From positions 1 through 20,008 of the forward strand of contig JALQUY010000015.1 of assembly GCA_023260615.1 (NCBI GenBank): DNA of 20,008 nt, given 5' to 3'. Below are positions 6,285-13,656 of the stretch, in pieces. Made by a program: the position numbers and the translations under genes. How positions within the stretch are numbered: the stretch's first letter is position 1; the number at the start of each line of letters is the position of its first letter. Origin of the DNA: Schleiferiaceae bacterium (GTDB lineage Bacteria; Bacteroidota; Bacteroidia; Flavobacteriales; Schleiferiaceae). Under the pieces are notes generated by a model. That model ran no database searches and was not told the DNA's origin. It saw only the letters and a list, made by a program, of their open reading frames with translations.

Positions 6285-7625
6285 ATGGAATTCGCCTTAC
6301 ACGCTTTGTCTCCGCTGGATGGCCGCTATGCGCGCACGACCCAGCCCCTCTCCCCTTATTTTTCTGAATTTGGATTGATCTCCTACCGCGTCCGGGTGGA
6401 AGTGGAGTACTTCATTGCTTTGGCTGAATTGCCCTTGCCCGCCTTGGCCGGTATTACCGAAGGCCAGAAGCAGGCCCTACGCGCCCTCTACACCGAATTC
6501 AGCGAAGCCGACGCCCTCCACATCAAGGGCATCGAAAAGACGACCAACCACGACGTGAAAGCGGTCGAATACTTCCTCAAGGAGAAGATGGAAGCCTTGG
6601 GCCTCCACCAACAATCCGAATTCATTCACTTTGGCCTGACCTCGCAAGACGTCAACAATACCGCCATTCCCCTTTCCATCAAGGAATACCACGAGGATAT
6701 CTTCCGCCCTGCGTTGGAGGACCTTCTAGCCACCTTGAAGGACCAAGCCCAACAGTGGAAGGACCTGCCCATGCTCGCACGCACGCACGGCCAGCCCGCC
6801 TCGCCAACGCGTTTGGGAAAAGAATGGGAGGTTTTTATCGTTCGTATTGAAGAGCAGCTGAAGCACCTGAACACCGTTCCCTTTGCCGCGAAGTTTGGCG
6901 GAGCCACGGGTGCCTTCAATGCCCACTTTGCCGCCTTCCCGGGCACTGACTGGCACGCTTTTGCCGCACATTTCTGCGGAGATATTTTAGGCCTCAAGCG
7001 TTCCTATCCGACCACCCAGATTGAACACTACGACCATTTGGCCGCCTATTTGGACGGCATGAAGCGCATCCACACCATTTTGCTGGACTTTGCCAAGGAC
7101 GTGTGGCAGTACATCAGCATGGAGTACTTCAAGCAACGCATCGTAGCGGGCGAAGTGGGCTCTTCTGCCATGCCCCACAAGGTGAATCCCATTGACTTTG
7201 AAAATGCGGAAGGCAACCTCGGTATCGCCAACGCATTGCTGGAGCACCTTTCGGCCAAATTGCCCATCTCGCGCCTCCAACGCGACCTCACGGACAGTAC
7301 CGTCCTCCGCAATGTGGGCGTTCCCTTTGGCCACAGCTTGCTCGCCATGCAAAACTTGCAAAAAGGCTTGGGCAAATTGATTGTGAACGAGCAGGCCATG
7401 GACCGCGACCTCGAAGCCAACTGGGCTGTAGTTGCGGAAGGGATTCAAACCATCCTGCGTCGTGAGGGCTACCCCAAGCCCTACGAAGCGCTCAAGGCCC
7501 TGACGCGCACCAACGAAGGCATTACCCACAGCACCATTGCGGCTTTCATCGAAACCTTGGAGGTCTCCGAGTCCGTAAAGGATGAACTCCGTGTGTTGAC
7601 GCCCCAAACCTACACCGGCCGCTAA
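6285..7625 (+). CDS. purB: Adenylosuccinate lyase
   Basis: Fumarase/aspartase superfamily homotetramer that performs two purine steps: SAICAR to AICAR plus fumarate, and adenylosuccinate to AMP plus fumarate. The 446 residues are close to E. coli PurB (456) and begin MEFALHALSPLDGRYA, the classical N terminus of the PurB subgroup. Conserved segments: TSQDVNNTA (119-127), ARTHGQPASPT (165-175) with the catalytic His168, and the signature loop GSSAMPHKVNP (292-302) with the mobile-loop serines. The reading frame is open back to 6144, but that extension lies inside the preceding gene, and 6285 gives the family N terminus. The stop TAA shares its last base with the ATG of the next gene, indicating translational coupling. 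Confidence 0.96.
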   Translation: MEFALHALSPLDGRYARTTQPLSPYFSEFGLISYRVRVEVEYFIALAELPLPALAGITEGQKQALRALYTEFSEADALHIKGIEKTTNHDVKAVEYFLKEKMEALGLHQQSEFIHFGLTSQDVNNTAIPLSIKEYHEDIFRPALEDLLATLKDQAQQWKDLPMLARTHGQPASPTRLGKEWEVFIVRIEEQLKHLNTVPFAAKFGGATGAFNAHFAAFPGTDWHAFAAHFCGDILGLKRSYPTTQIEHYDHLAAYLDGMKRIHTILLDFAKDVWQYISMEYFKQRIVAGEVGSSAMPHKVNPIDFENAEGNLGIANALLEHLSAKLPISRLQRDLTDSTVLRNVGVPFGHSLLAMQNLQKGLGKLIVNEQAMDRDLEANWAVVAEGIQTILRREGYPKPYEALKALTRTNEGITHSTIAAFIETLEVSESVKDELRVLTPQTYTGR

Positions 7626-8629
7626 TGCTTTCGGATGCCTTGGTGATTGATGACGTGGTCATCCCGGCAGGCACCAGCAAGACCGTTGATATTCAAGTCG
7701 CTCGACTCCTTTCCGGAACGCTCATTCACATGCCGGTGCACGTGTTTCGAAGCGAAAAGCCCGGGCCCACCCTTTTGCTCTCTGGGGGCTTACACGGCGA
7801 CGAGGTCAATGGCATTGAGGTCGTTCGGCGCATGATTTCGCTGGGTATCCTAAACCAAATCACCTGCGGCAGCGTGGTGGCCATCCCCATCATCAACGTC
7901 TACGGCTTCCTCTTTTTTAGCCGGGAAGTGCCCGACGGCAAGGATGTCAACCGCAGTTTTCCGGGTTCGCCCAACGGTTCGCTCGCGGCACAGGTCGCAC
8001 ATACCATGGCGACAAAGATTCTTCCCGTGGTCGACATGGGCATTGACTTCCACACAGGTGGAGCGAGCCGAACCAACTACCCCCAAATCCGCTACGACGA
8101 CCAGGACCCCAAAGCCATCGAAATGGCCAAAGCCTTCCAAGCCCCCATTGCAATGGGCTCCAGCCTCATTTCGGGTTCCTTGCGCGCCTGCGGGCAATCG
8201 CAAGGTGTGCCCATCATCGTGTACGAAGGGGGCGAATCCCTGCGCCTAGAGGAAAAAGCCGTTAAAGAAGCTATTCGAGGCACTAAGCGCTTCATGCATT
8301 CCATCGGCATGCTCGAACAGTCTCCCAAGCCACGCGGTCTCAAAGGGCGACAGAAAGGCGATCAAAAGGCCATTCGGCACATATCTGGAAATACCTGGGT
8401 GCGCGCAGAGGCTTCCGGGCTCTTCTCTTCAGAGCGTGAAAGTGGACAGGCCGTTCGCGAAGGTGAGCTCATTGGCCGCATCCGCAATCCCTACGATAGC
8501 TACAGTGTAAAAGTGCACAGCCCCATGGATGGCTTCATTATTGGGCACAACAACATTCCCTTGGTGCACCGTGGCGATGCCCTCTTCCACATTGGCAAGG
8601 AGAGCCCTTGGCCCGAATCCGAGTCGTAA
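7625..8629 (+). CDS. Succinylglutamate desuccinylase / aspartoacylase family zinc hydrolase
   Basis: A 334-residue M14-type zinc carboxypeptidase-fold deacylase. The zinc site is visible: GGLHGDEVNG (54-63, ligands His57 and Glu60) and DFHTGG (141-146, His143). VNRSFPG (108-114) matches the family's Arg-Ser-Phe-Pro-Gly segment. After a Lys/Arg-rich linker (about 234-248) the C-terminal part, with VHSPMDGFIIG and LFHIG, forms the beta-barrel-like domain typical of AstE/AspA proteins. Close relatives in Bacteroidota often sit beside rimK, which is absent here. The start overlaps the purB stop by one base (TAATG), so expression is tied to purB. The substrate cannot be read from sequence: N-acyl amino acids or a modified peptide are both possible. 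It is convergent with lhgO, with 3 bases between stops. Confidence 0.87.
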   Translation: MLSDALVIDDVVIPAGTSKTVDIQVARLLSGTLIHMPVHVFRSEKPGPTLLLSGGLHGDEVNGIEVVRRMISLGILNQITCGSVVAIPIINVYGFLFFSREVPDGKDVNRSFPGSPNGSLAAQVAHTMATKILPVVDMGIDFHTGGASRTNYPQIRYDDQDPKAIEMAKAFQAPIAMGSSLISGSLRACGQSQGVPIIVYEGGESLRLEEKAVKEAIRGTKRFMHSIGMLEQSPKPRGLKGRQKGDQKAIRHISGNTWVRAEASGLFSSERESGQAVREGELIGRIRNPYDSYSVKVHSPMDGFIIGHNNIPLVHRGDALFHIGKESPWPESES

Positions 8630-8632
8630 ATC

Positions 8633-9823
8633 CTACAGCCGGCGCAGAATCTCTTCGCCGATGGCCAAACTAGCTGTTGCCGCTGGAGACGGGGCGTTGA
8701 TAACGTGCACCGCCGCTTCCCCACGCTCAATCACAAAGTCGTCGACGAGTTTGCCCGTTTGATCCAACGCTTGGGCCCGAATACCCGCTCTGCCAGGCAC
8801 AATATCCTCCATCTGCAGACCGGGCATCATCTTTTGCAGGGCTTTCAGAAATTTAGGTTTGGAGAAGGCTCGCTCGTATTCTCCGAGTCCGTAGCGCCAG
8901 TGCTGGGCAAACAATCGCCAGGTCCCCCCAAATCCCAGCGCACTCGCGCTGTCTTTTGCGTCAAAGGCCGTCTTGGTGTAGCCTTCGCGGGCAAAGCTGA
9001 AAACGGCATTGGGGCCACATTCAACCCCACCTTGCACCATGCGCGTAAAGTGAACCCCCAGAAAGGGAAATTCGGGATCAGGCACGGGGTAAACGAGGTT
9101 GCGCACCTTGTGCGCCGCCTCAGGCGTCAAATCGTAGTAATCGCCCCGAAAAGGGACGATGCGAATGCCATTCTGAACGCCGTCTTTCGCTGCGATTCGG
9201 TCGCTTTGCAGGCCTGCACAGACCACGACATTGGGCGCTTCAAAAGTCCCTTCCGTGGTTTTCACCTCGCTGATAGCCCCTTTGTGCGCTAGACCAAGCA
9301 CTCGGCACTTCAAACGCACCGAACCTTGGCCCTCTGTGGCTCGCTCCAGCAATTTTTCCGTCATGCCCACATAGTCCACGATGCCCGTTTGGGGCACCCA
9401 CAAGGCTTCGTAGGCCTCGATGTGAGGTTCGATCTCACGTGCTTGGTCGGCATCCAAGAAGCGGAGGCCATTCAACCCGTTTTCAGTGCCGCGCTCTGCC
9501 AATCCGCGCAACCGCGCCGCTTCCTGGGCATCGGTCGCCACCACAATTTTTCCGCAGACCTCATGCGCTACCGCGTTTTCCGCGCAGAAATCGAGCAATT
9601 GAGCATAGCCGCTGAGGCATGTTCGTGCTTTGAGCGACCCGGGCTTGTAATAGAGACCCGAATGAATAACGCCTGAATTCCGACCTGTTTGGTGGGCGGC
9701 GGGGCGCGCTTCTTTTTCAAAGACAGCAATTCGCGCGGACGGATGCTGTCGGCGGTACTGGTAGGCCGTGGCCGCACCTACGATGCCGCCCCCTACTACG
9801 ATAAGGTCAAAACTGGTTTTCAC
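8633..9823 (-). CDS. lhgO: L-2-hydroxyglutarate oxidase (FAD-dependent), GTG start
   Basis: FAD-dependent oxidoreductase of the DAO family that oxidises L-2-hydroxyglutarate to 2-oxoglutarate, in E. coli delivering electrons to the membrane quinone pool. The 396 residues show the dinucleotide-binding VVGGGIVGAATA (9-20), the HQTGRNSGVIHSGLYYKPGS segment (44-63) diagnostic of LhgO/YgaF, VPFRGDYYDL, and a C-terminal NAPSPAATASLAIGE FAD-binding stretch. The initiating codon is GTG (reverse complement of CAC at 9821-9823); no better ATG exists. A TACCTTCG box 6 bases upstream suggests its own promoter, although it also lies 24 bases behind the cytochrome gene and may be read through from it. It repairs the metabolic by-product L-2-hydroxyglutarate or feeds electrons to respiration. 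Confidence 0.9.
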   Translation of the reverse strand: MKTSFDLIVVGGGIVGAATAYQYRRQHPSARIAVFEKEARPAAHQTGRNSGVIHSGLYYKPGSLKARTCLSGYAQLLDFCAENAVAHEVCGKIVVATDAQEAARLRGLAERGTENGLNGLRFLDADQAREIEPHIEAYEALWVPQTGIVDYVGMTEKLLERATEGQGSVRLKCRVLGLAHKGAISEVKTTEGTFEAPNVVVCAGLQSDRIAAKDGVQNGIRIVPFRGDYYDLTPEAAHKVRNLVYPVPDPEFPFLGVHFTRMVQGGVECGPNAVFSFAREGYTKTAFDAKDSASALGFGGTWRLFAQHWRYGLGEYERAFSKPKFLKALQKMMPGLQMEDIVPGRAGIRAQALDQTGKLVDDFVIERGEAAVHVINAPSPAATASLAIGEEILRRL

Positions 9824-9829
9824 TGGCCA

Positions 9830-9837
9830 CGAAGGTA
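9830..9837 (-). promoter_or_regulatory. Possible -7 promoter box of lhgO
   Basis: The minus strand reads TACCTTCG, seven of eight to TAnnTTTG, ending 6 bases before the GTG start. The distance is like that of other operon heads in this window. Confidence 0.4.
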
Positions 9838-9847
9838 GCGACCGAAC

Positions 9848-10507
9848 TCATTGGGGCATTCCCGCCCGTATCCATCGTTCTACCAGAGCTATGGAACAGT
9901 CAGACATGGGGCCCGCCGGCGGCATTTGAGGGGCGCCTCCCGTACCATGCAAGGTTGCCTTTAGACCGCGGGTATCTACCGCGTAAACGGCCTCTGCATA
10001 GCTGTCTAAACGGACAGAACCACTTGCCCCTGAAGCCTGATGGCAGCCGACACATTGCGCTTGGAACACGGTAGAGACTTGCGCCCAAGACGGCGCAGCC
10101 ACCGAGTCACAGGTGTTTGCACAATTCGTGTTTTTCGCGCCTTGCTCAATCCACAGTTTTATCAAGTCTTTTTGCGCCTGCGTGAGTGCAGACATGGGCG
10201 GGGGCGGCATTCGGTCATTCCCGGACTTAAATAGAATCGTATAGAGGTGACTTTGGTCAGGGTTGCCCGCCTTTACATGCTGGACGATTTGGGCGTAGGT
10301 GCTCAGCCGAACGCCTTCGGCTGCATTCAAACCCACATGGCAACCGGACATGGCGCAATTGGAAGCTATGAGGGGCTGAATTTGATTCGTAAAATCCACG
10401 ACACCCGGAGCGCAATCCTCACCGTCGAGGGTCGAATGGGTGCAGCTCAGAGCCAAGGTCGCTATAGCACCCGAAAGAAGAAAGAGAGCACGCATAGTTC
10501 TGTTCAT
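9848..10507 (-). CDS. Di-heme c-type cytochrome lipoprotein
   Basis: A 219-residue exported protein. The signal MNRTMRALFLLSGAIATLALSC gives a possible lipobox Cys at 22 (ALSC, not a perfect LxxC), so it is probably a lipoprotein. There are two cytochrome-like repeats. The first has CAMSGCH (51-57), an expanded CX4CH heme motif, followed by RMPPPPMS (99-106) with Met100 as the likely axial ligand. The second has a normal CVGCH (152-156) and QMPPAGPMS (194-202) with Met195. Each repeat ends in a helix of the LIKLWIEQGA / LVERWIRAGM type. The start at 10507 overlaps the upstream stop as ATGA; the reading frame runs open to 10603 but that is inside the DUF5777 gene. It presumably transfers electrons in the periplasm or at the outer membrane with its operon partners. 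Confidence 0.85.
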   Translation of the reverse strand: MNRTMRALFLLSGAIATLALSCTHSTLDGEDCAPGVVDFTNQIQPLIASNCAMSGCHVGLNAAEGVRLSTYAQIVQHVKAGNPDQSHLYTILFKSGNDRMPPPPMSALTQAQKDLIKLWIEQGAKNTNCANTCDSVAAPSWAQVSTVFQAQCVGCHQASGASGSVRLDSYAEAVYAVDTRGLKATLHGTGGAPQMPPAGPMSDCSIALVERWIRAGMPQ

Positions 10508-11388
10508 CGGTAATCGGGCGCTTTGTGCGTGAATACACGCGTAATATTGAAGCCCAAGAAAATATCGCCCTTGGTCCAATCCCCGGGAGTCTGCATCATC
10601 CATTGGGGATCCGCCATAGAACGTGCATTGGTCAAGTGGAACTGAAAGACGTGTCCCCCTGTTTCAATGTCAATGCCCAGACTCAGTGGGTTGTGGGTTT
10701 GATCCAACGGATTGGCGCGCACCAGGTAGTCCGCGGTCAAAGCCATGCGCTGGGTCAGCTTGTAGCGCCCCCCAAGTGCCACACCCCATTGGTCGTTGGA
10801 CTCGGCAGCGGTTTGGACCAAATTAAAATGCACCAACGTGGGGGCCACCTGAAGTGAAAGGGCTTCATTCATCTTGCGCGCCACTAGCAATTGATGGGTG
10901 TAGGCCATTCGGTCCGTAAAGAAATGGTCAAACCCATCGCTAAAGGGGGTCGTCACGATAGTGGCACTTGTATAGTAGGCGGTAGTCACGGGCCAATTTA
11001 AGCCAGGCCCACGTGATTGACGGGTAAACCGCACCTTGGCGAATCCGTCATAGGTCTTGGAACCGGAAGAGCGCCCTGCCCCAAAATTCAGCCACTTCAC
11101 GGGTGAGTAGCTGTACTCAAAGCGAATTTGGGCTACGTCTAGGCCGAACAGATTGTACAAAGGCTTGTCATTAAGCGCCCCAAACCTATGTCCAATCACA
11201 AATTGTCCAACCCCTGCGGCAGGCAATTCCACCGACTGTTGATTGATAATTCGGGTGCCCTTAAACGTCGCAAAGGCATAGGCCTTCGGGGCAGGTGGGG
11301 CAATGGCATCCAATTCTGCCAACAAGTCATCTTGGGCCCAGGCGCTAAGTGCGAGACCCAGGCTCAACGCGAAAAAAATGGGTTTCAT
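10504..11388 (-). CDS. DUF5777 family outer-membrane beta-barrel protein
   Basis: A 294-residue protein with signal peptide MKPIFFALSLGLALSAWA, cleaved before Gln19. The segment FATFKGTRIINQQSVELPAA continuing GVGQFVIGHRFG is characteristic of the DUF5777 barrel family. The rest is built of amphipathic strands (IRFEYSYSPVKWLNFGAG, MALTADYLVRANPL, IFLGFNITRVF), as expected for an outer-membrane barrel that ends near an aromatic strand. The function of the family is not established to my knowledge. It is flanked by YceI upstream (one base between stop and start) and the di-heme lipocytochrome downstream (ATGA overlap), so all three are expressed together. The barrel could anchor the cytochromes or form a pore for a redox partner; this is inference. 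Confidence 0.83.
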   Translation of the reverse strand: MKPIFFALSLGLALSAWAQDDLLAELDAIAPPAPKAYAFATFKGTRIINQQSVELPAAGVGQFVIGHRFGALNDKPLYNLFGLDVAQIRFEYSYSPVKWLNFGAGRSSGSKTYDGFAKVRFTRQSRGPGLNWPVTTAYYTSATIVTTPFSDGFDHFFTDRMAYTHQLLVARKMNEALSLQVAPTLVHFNLVQTAAESNDQWGVALGGRYKLTQRMALTADYLVRANPLDQTHNPLSLGIDIETGGHVFQFHLTNARSMADPQWMMQTPGDWTKGDIFLGFNITRVFTHKAPDYR

Positions 11389-11389
11389 A

Positions 11390-11932
11390 TTAGTTGGCGC
11401 GAAGAGTGGACTTCACCTTGACTTCGATCTCTTTGGCGATCTTAGTCACGACCAGGCTAGGGATCTCCACATCGTGGTCCGTCGGCTTCACAATGAAGGT
11501 GGATTCCAAAACCACTAAACCTTCTTTGGTCACTTGGATGCTTGCCGGTACGGTCATCTCTCGATCCTTGCCATGGATGGTCATCGTACCCACTAGCTTC
11601 ACCGAATAGGTACCTGCCTTTGCGAACGCCACATCCCCGGTGATTTTGCCCTTGAACAAGCCCTTGGGGTACTTGGTAGACTCCATGTAGTTCTCATTAA
11701 AGTGTTCCTGCATGAGGGCCTTCTCAAACGTAAAGGACTGGATATTCACTTGAAAGACAAATTCCTTGGTTTCCGTGTTGATGAGGCCGACCCCATCCTT
11801 CAGCGAAGCTTCAATATCCTCCACGGGGGTTTCGGAAAAGAAATGCACATAGGTATCGCGGCTGACAAGTTTTTGGGCCATAGCCGAGTAGGATACACAG
11901 AGGGTAACCAACAAAAGAAGAGACTTTTTCAT
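11390..11932 (-). CDS. YceI family periplasmic protein (polyisoprenoid-binding, lipocalin-like)
   Basis: A 180-residue protein with signal peptide MKKSLLLLVTLCVSYSAMA and mature N terminus QKLVSRDTYVHFFSETPVED. FQVNIQSFTFEKALMQEHFN and YMESTKYPKGLFKGKI are diagnostic of the YceI fold, an extended lipocalin-like barrel that binds long isoprenoid chains in characterised members such as TT1927b. The C-terminal half contains the usual MTIHGKDREMTVPASI strand pair. It sits between the mono-heme lipoprotein (6-base gap) and the DUF5777 barrel (1-base gap). That setting suggests a quinone or other isoprenoid ligand connected with electron transfer, but only the fold is supported directly. Confidence 0.9.
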   Translation of the reverse strand: MKKSLLLLVTLCVSYSAMAQKLVSRDTYVHFFSETPVEDIEASLKDGVGLINTETKEFVFQVNIQSFTFEKALMQEHFNENYMESTKYPKGLFKGKITGDVAFAKAGTYSVKLVGTMTIHGKDREMTVPASIQVTKEGLVVLESTFIVKPTDHDVEIPSLVVTKIAKEIEVKVKSTLRAN

Positions 11933-11938
11933 AGGGAT

Positions 11939-12295
11939 TTAATTTTGGGGTGCTCCGGCTGCAACCCAGGCGTCCATTTTTGTGAGGGAACAGGAAGAGA
12001 GTTTTCCGCTAGGAGGCATGAGCAAGGGGTCTCCCACCGCTTTATTCATTCGGCCGGTAAGTGCCGAAACGGATGCTTTTACCTGCGTATACGTGGACAA
12101 ATCGAGACCGGCAGATGCAGATGCCCCCGAATGGCAGGAAACACATTGGGCCTGCATCATGGGCTGAATATCCGCCGACCATGTTACGGCACTGGCATCG
12201 CATGGGGTGGTTCCGTACAGGTCCTCCACATTGTCATAATAGCACCCTGAGAGCAGGCTAAATCCAATTGAAGCGGCCACGAAATGTTTTTTCAT
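11939..12295 (-). CDS. Mono-heme c-type cytochrome lipoprotein
   Basis: A 118-residue lipoprotein. The signal MKKHFVAASIGFSLLSGC has a good lipobox (LSGC, Cys18). ADIQPMMQAQCVSCH carries the heme motif CVSCH (51-55), and LLMPPSGKLSSCS (91-103) supplies Met93 as the probable axial ligand; the terminal helix LTKMDAWVAAGAP matches the repeats of the di-heme protein encoded three genes downstream. It is therefore roughly one half of that protein. I take the start at 12295 because it gives a proper lipoprotein signal; the frame is open to 12334 but this would overlap the UMF1 transporter stop. A weak TAAATTCA box (about 12301-12308) precedes it. It may also be co-transcribed with the transporter, 10 bases upstream. 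Confidence 0.83.
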   Translation of the reverse strand: MKKHFVAASIGFSLLSGCYYDNVEDLYGTTPCDASAVTWSADIQPMMQAQCVSCHSGASASAGLDLSTYTQVKASVSALTGRMNKAVGDPLLMPPSGKLSSCSLTKMDAWVAAGAPQN

Positions 12296-12305
12296 GCCTG
12301 TGAAT

Positions 12306-13589
12306 TTACAATTTCTGTGCCGTGCGAACGCCAAACCATGAAACCACTGCTAAAAGGAAGAATACCGAGAGCAGCAAGGCGGAAAACCGCAAATCGCCCG
12401 TAACTGTTTCCAACCAACCTACCGCCACCATGCCCAGAACCGTGGCGAGCTTCTCCGCGATGTCAAAAAAGCTGAAGTAGGTCACGTGCTCTCCTTCCGA
12501 GGGCAGCAACTTGGAAAAGGTAGACCGCGCCAACGATTGTATGCCACCGAGCACCAATCCAACAGCGCCGCCCAAGAGGTAGAACTGCAGTTCGCTATCG
12601 ACCACATAGGCTAGAGCGCAAATACATACCCAGAGCAGGCCCGCGACAATCAACGCCTGGATGTTTCCCCAGAGTCGACTGAGTCGGCTGAAGAGTACCG
12701 AACCCGCTATCCCTACAAATTGGATGAGCAGTATCGTAGTGATTAAGGCGGATGTCTCCAGACCCAGCACCTGCGTCCCAAATAAAGAGGCAATCAATAT
12801 GATGGTTTGAACCCCTGCCGATGCGAAAAAAAAGCCCACTAAAAACCGCTCTACCCCAGGCATGGTCCGAAATTCCGCCACGACATCAAACACGCGCTGG
12901 TAGGCCGCCCGAATCCAGCCCTTTTCTTTCACGCCGCCCTCAATTTGATGGCCGGAGGGCAGTCGATTGAGTGAAAATTCGCCCCACCCCAGCCACCAAA
13001 GGCCCACAGTGACAAAGCTCATCCGGGTAATCCACCCCACGCCCTCTTGGTTGAACCAATCGGGGTTCTGGATACAGGCCAAGGCGGCAATCAACACCAT
13101 GCTGCTACCCAAATACCCTAAGGCAAAGCCCCGAGCTGAAAGAGCATCTTGGCGGTCTGGCGGCGCAATTTCCGGCAGGTAGGAATTGTAAAACACCAAA
13201 CTACCTGAAAAGCAGAGCGAGGCTACATACGGAGCGAGAAGCCCCCACCACAAGGACTCTTCGGTAAAAAAGTACATGCCCATACACGCGACCGACCCCG
13301 TGTAGATAAAGGCGCGCATGAATTGCTTTTTATTCCCCCCAAGTTCAGCTAGGGCGCTCAAGTAGGGGGTCATGAGACTAACGGTTAAAAACGAAGCCGC
13401 CACTGCAAAGGTGTACGCTGCCGTGGTGCTGATGTGCCCGCCTAGAAAGGCAAAGCCCTCCTTGCCTGCCCCTTCCATGACCGCGGCATAGTAGATGGGA
13501 TAGATGGCTGTCCCAATGACTAAACTGTAGGACGAGTTGGCCCAATCGTACATGGCCCAACCCCATTGGGTTCGCTTTGAATACTCCAT
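12306..13589 (-). CDS. UMF1 (Atg22-like) family MFS transporter
   Basis: A 427-residue integral membrane protein with about 12 hydrophobic segments. The N terminus WAMYDWANSSYSLVIGTAIY (11-30) and the loop YNSYLPEIAPPDRQDALSAR, followed by GFALGYLGS, are diagnostic of the UMF1 / Atg22-like branch of the major facilitator superfamily. A basic cytoplasmic loop (GVKEKGWIRAAYQR) separates the two six-helix halves, and LARSTFSKLLP with YFSFFDIAEKLAT marks the second half. Substrates of bacterial members are not well defined; yeast Atg22 exports amino acids from the vacuole. The start at 13589 lies 4 bases after a promoter-like box that touches the T-tract of the aconitase terminator. The next gene, a lipocytochrome, begins 10 bases after its stop. 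Confidence 0.88.
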   Translation of the reverse strand: MEYSKRTQWGWAMYDWANSSYSLVIGTAIYPIYYAAVMEGAGKEGFAFLGGHISTTAAYTFAVAASFLTVSLMTPYLSALAELGGNKKQFMRAFIYTGSVACMGMYFFTEESLWWGLLAPYVASLCFSGSLVFYNSYLPEIAPPDRQDALSARGFALGYLGSSMVLIAALACIQNPDWFNQEGVGWITRMSFVTVGLWWLGWGEFSLNRLPSGHQIEGGVKEKGWIRAAYQRVFDVVAEFRTMPGVERFLVGFFFASAGVQTIILIASLFGTQVLGLETSALITTILLIQFVGIAGSVLFSRLSRLWGNIQALIVAGLLWVCICALAYVVDSELQFYLLGGAVGLVLGGIQSLARSTFSKLLPSEGEHVTYFSFFDIAEKLATVLGMVAVGWLETVTGDLRFSALLLSVFFLLAVVSWFGVRTAQKL

Positions 13590-13593
13590 GGCT

Positions 13594-13601
13594 TGAAGGT
13601 A
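13594..13601 (-). promoter_or_regulatory. Possible -7 promoter box of the UMF1 transporter gene
   Basis: The minus strand reads TACCTTCA, six of eight to TAnnTTTG, ending 4 bases before the ATG. It directly follows the terminator's T-tract. Confidence 0.4.
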
Positions 13602-13634
13602 AAAAAAAGCCGCAGCCTTTTCGGGCTGCGGCTT
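13601..13634 (-). terminator. Intrinsic terminator of the aconitase gene
   Basis: On the minus strand an 11-bp perfect stem AAGCCGCAGCC / GGCTGCGGCTT (arms at 13624-13634 and 13607-13617, 6-base loop) runs straight into an uninterrupted T-tract (13608-13601). It begins 22 bases after the aconitase stop and is the only strong Rho-independent terminator I see in the window. Confidence 0.93.
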
Positions 13635-13656
13635 GGAGAACTTATCAACCTTTGGT

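Noticed and set aside
10508..10603. 32-residue N-terminal extension of the di-heme cytochrome
   Set aside because: It lies in the DUF5777 coding region and would bury the signal peptide; the ATGA overlap at 10507 is the natural start.
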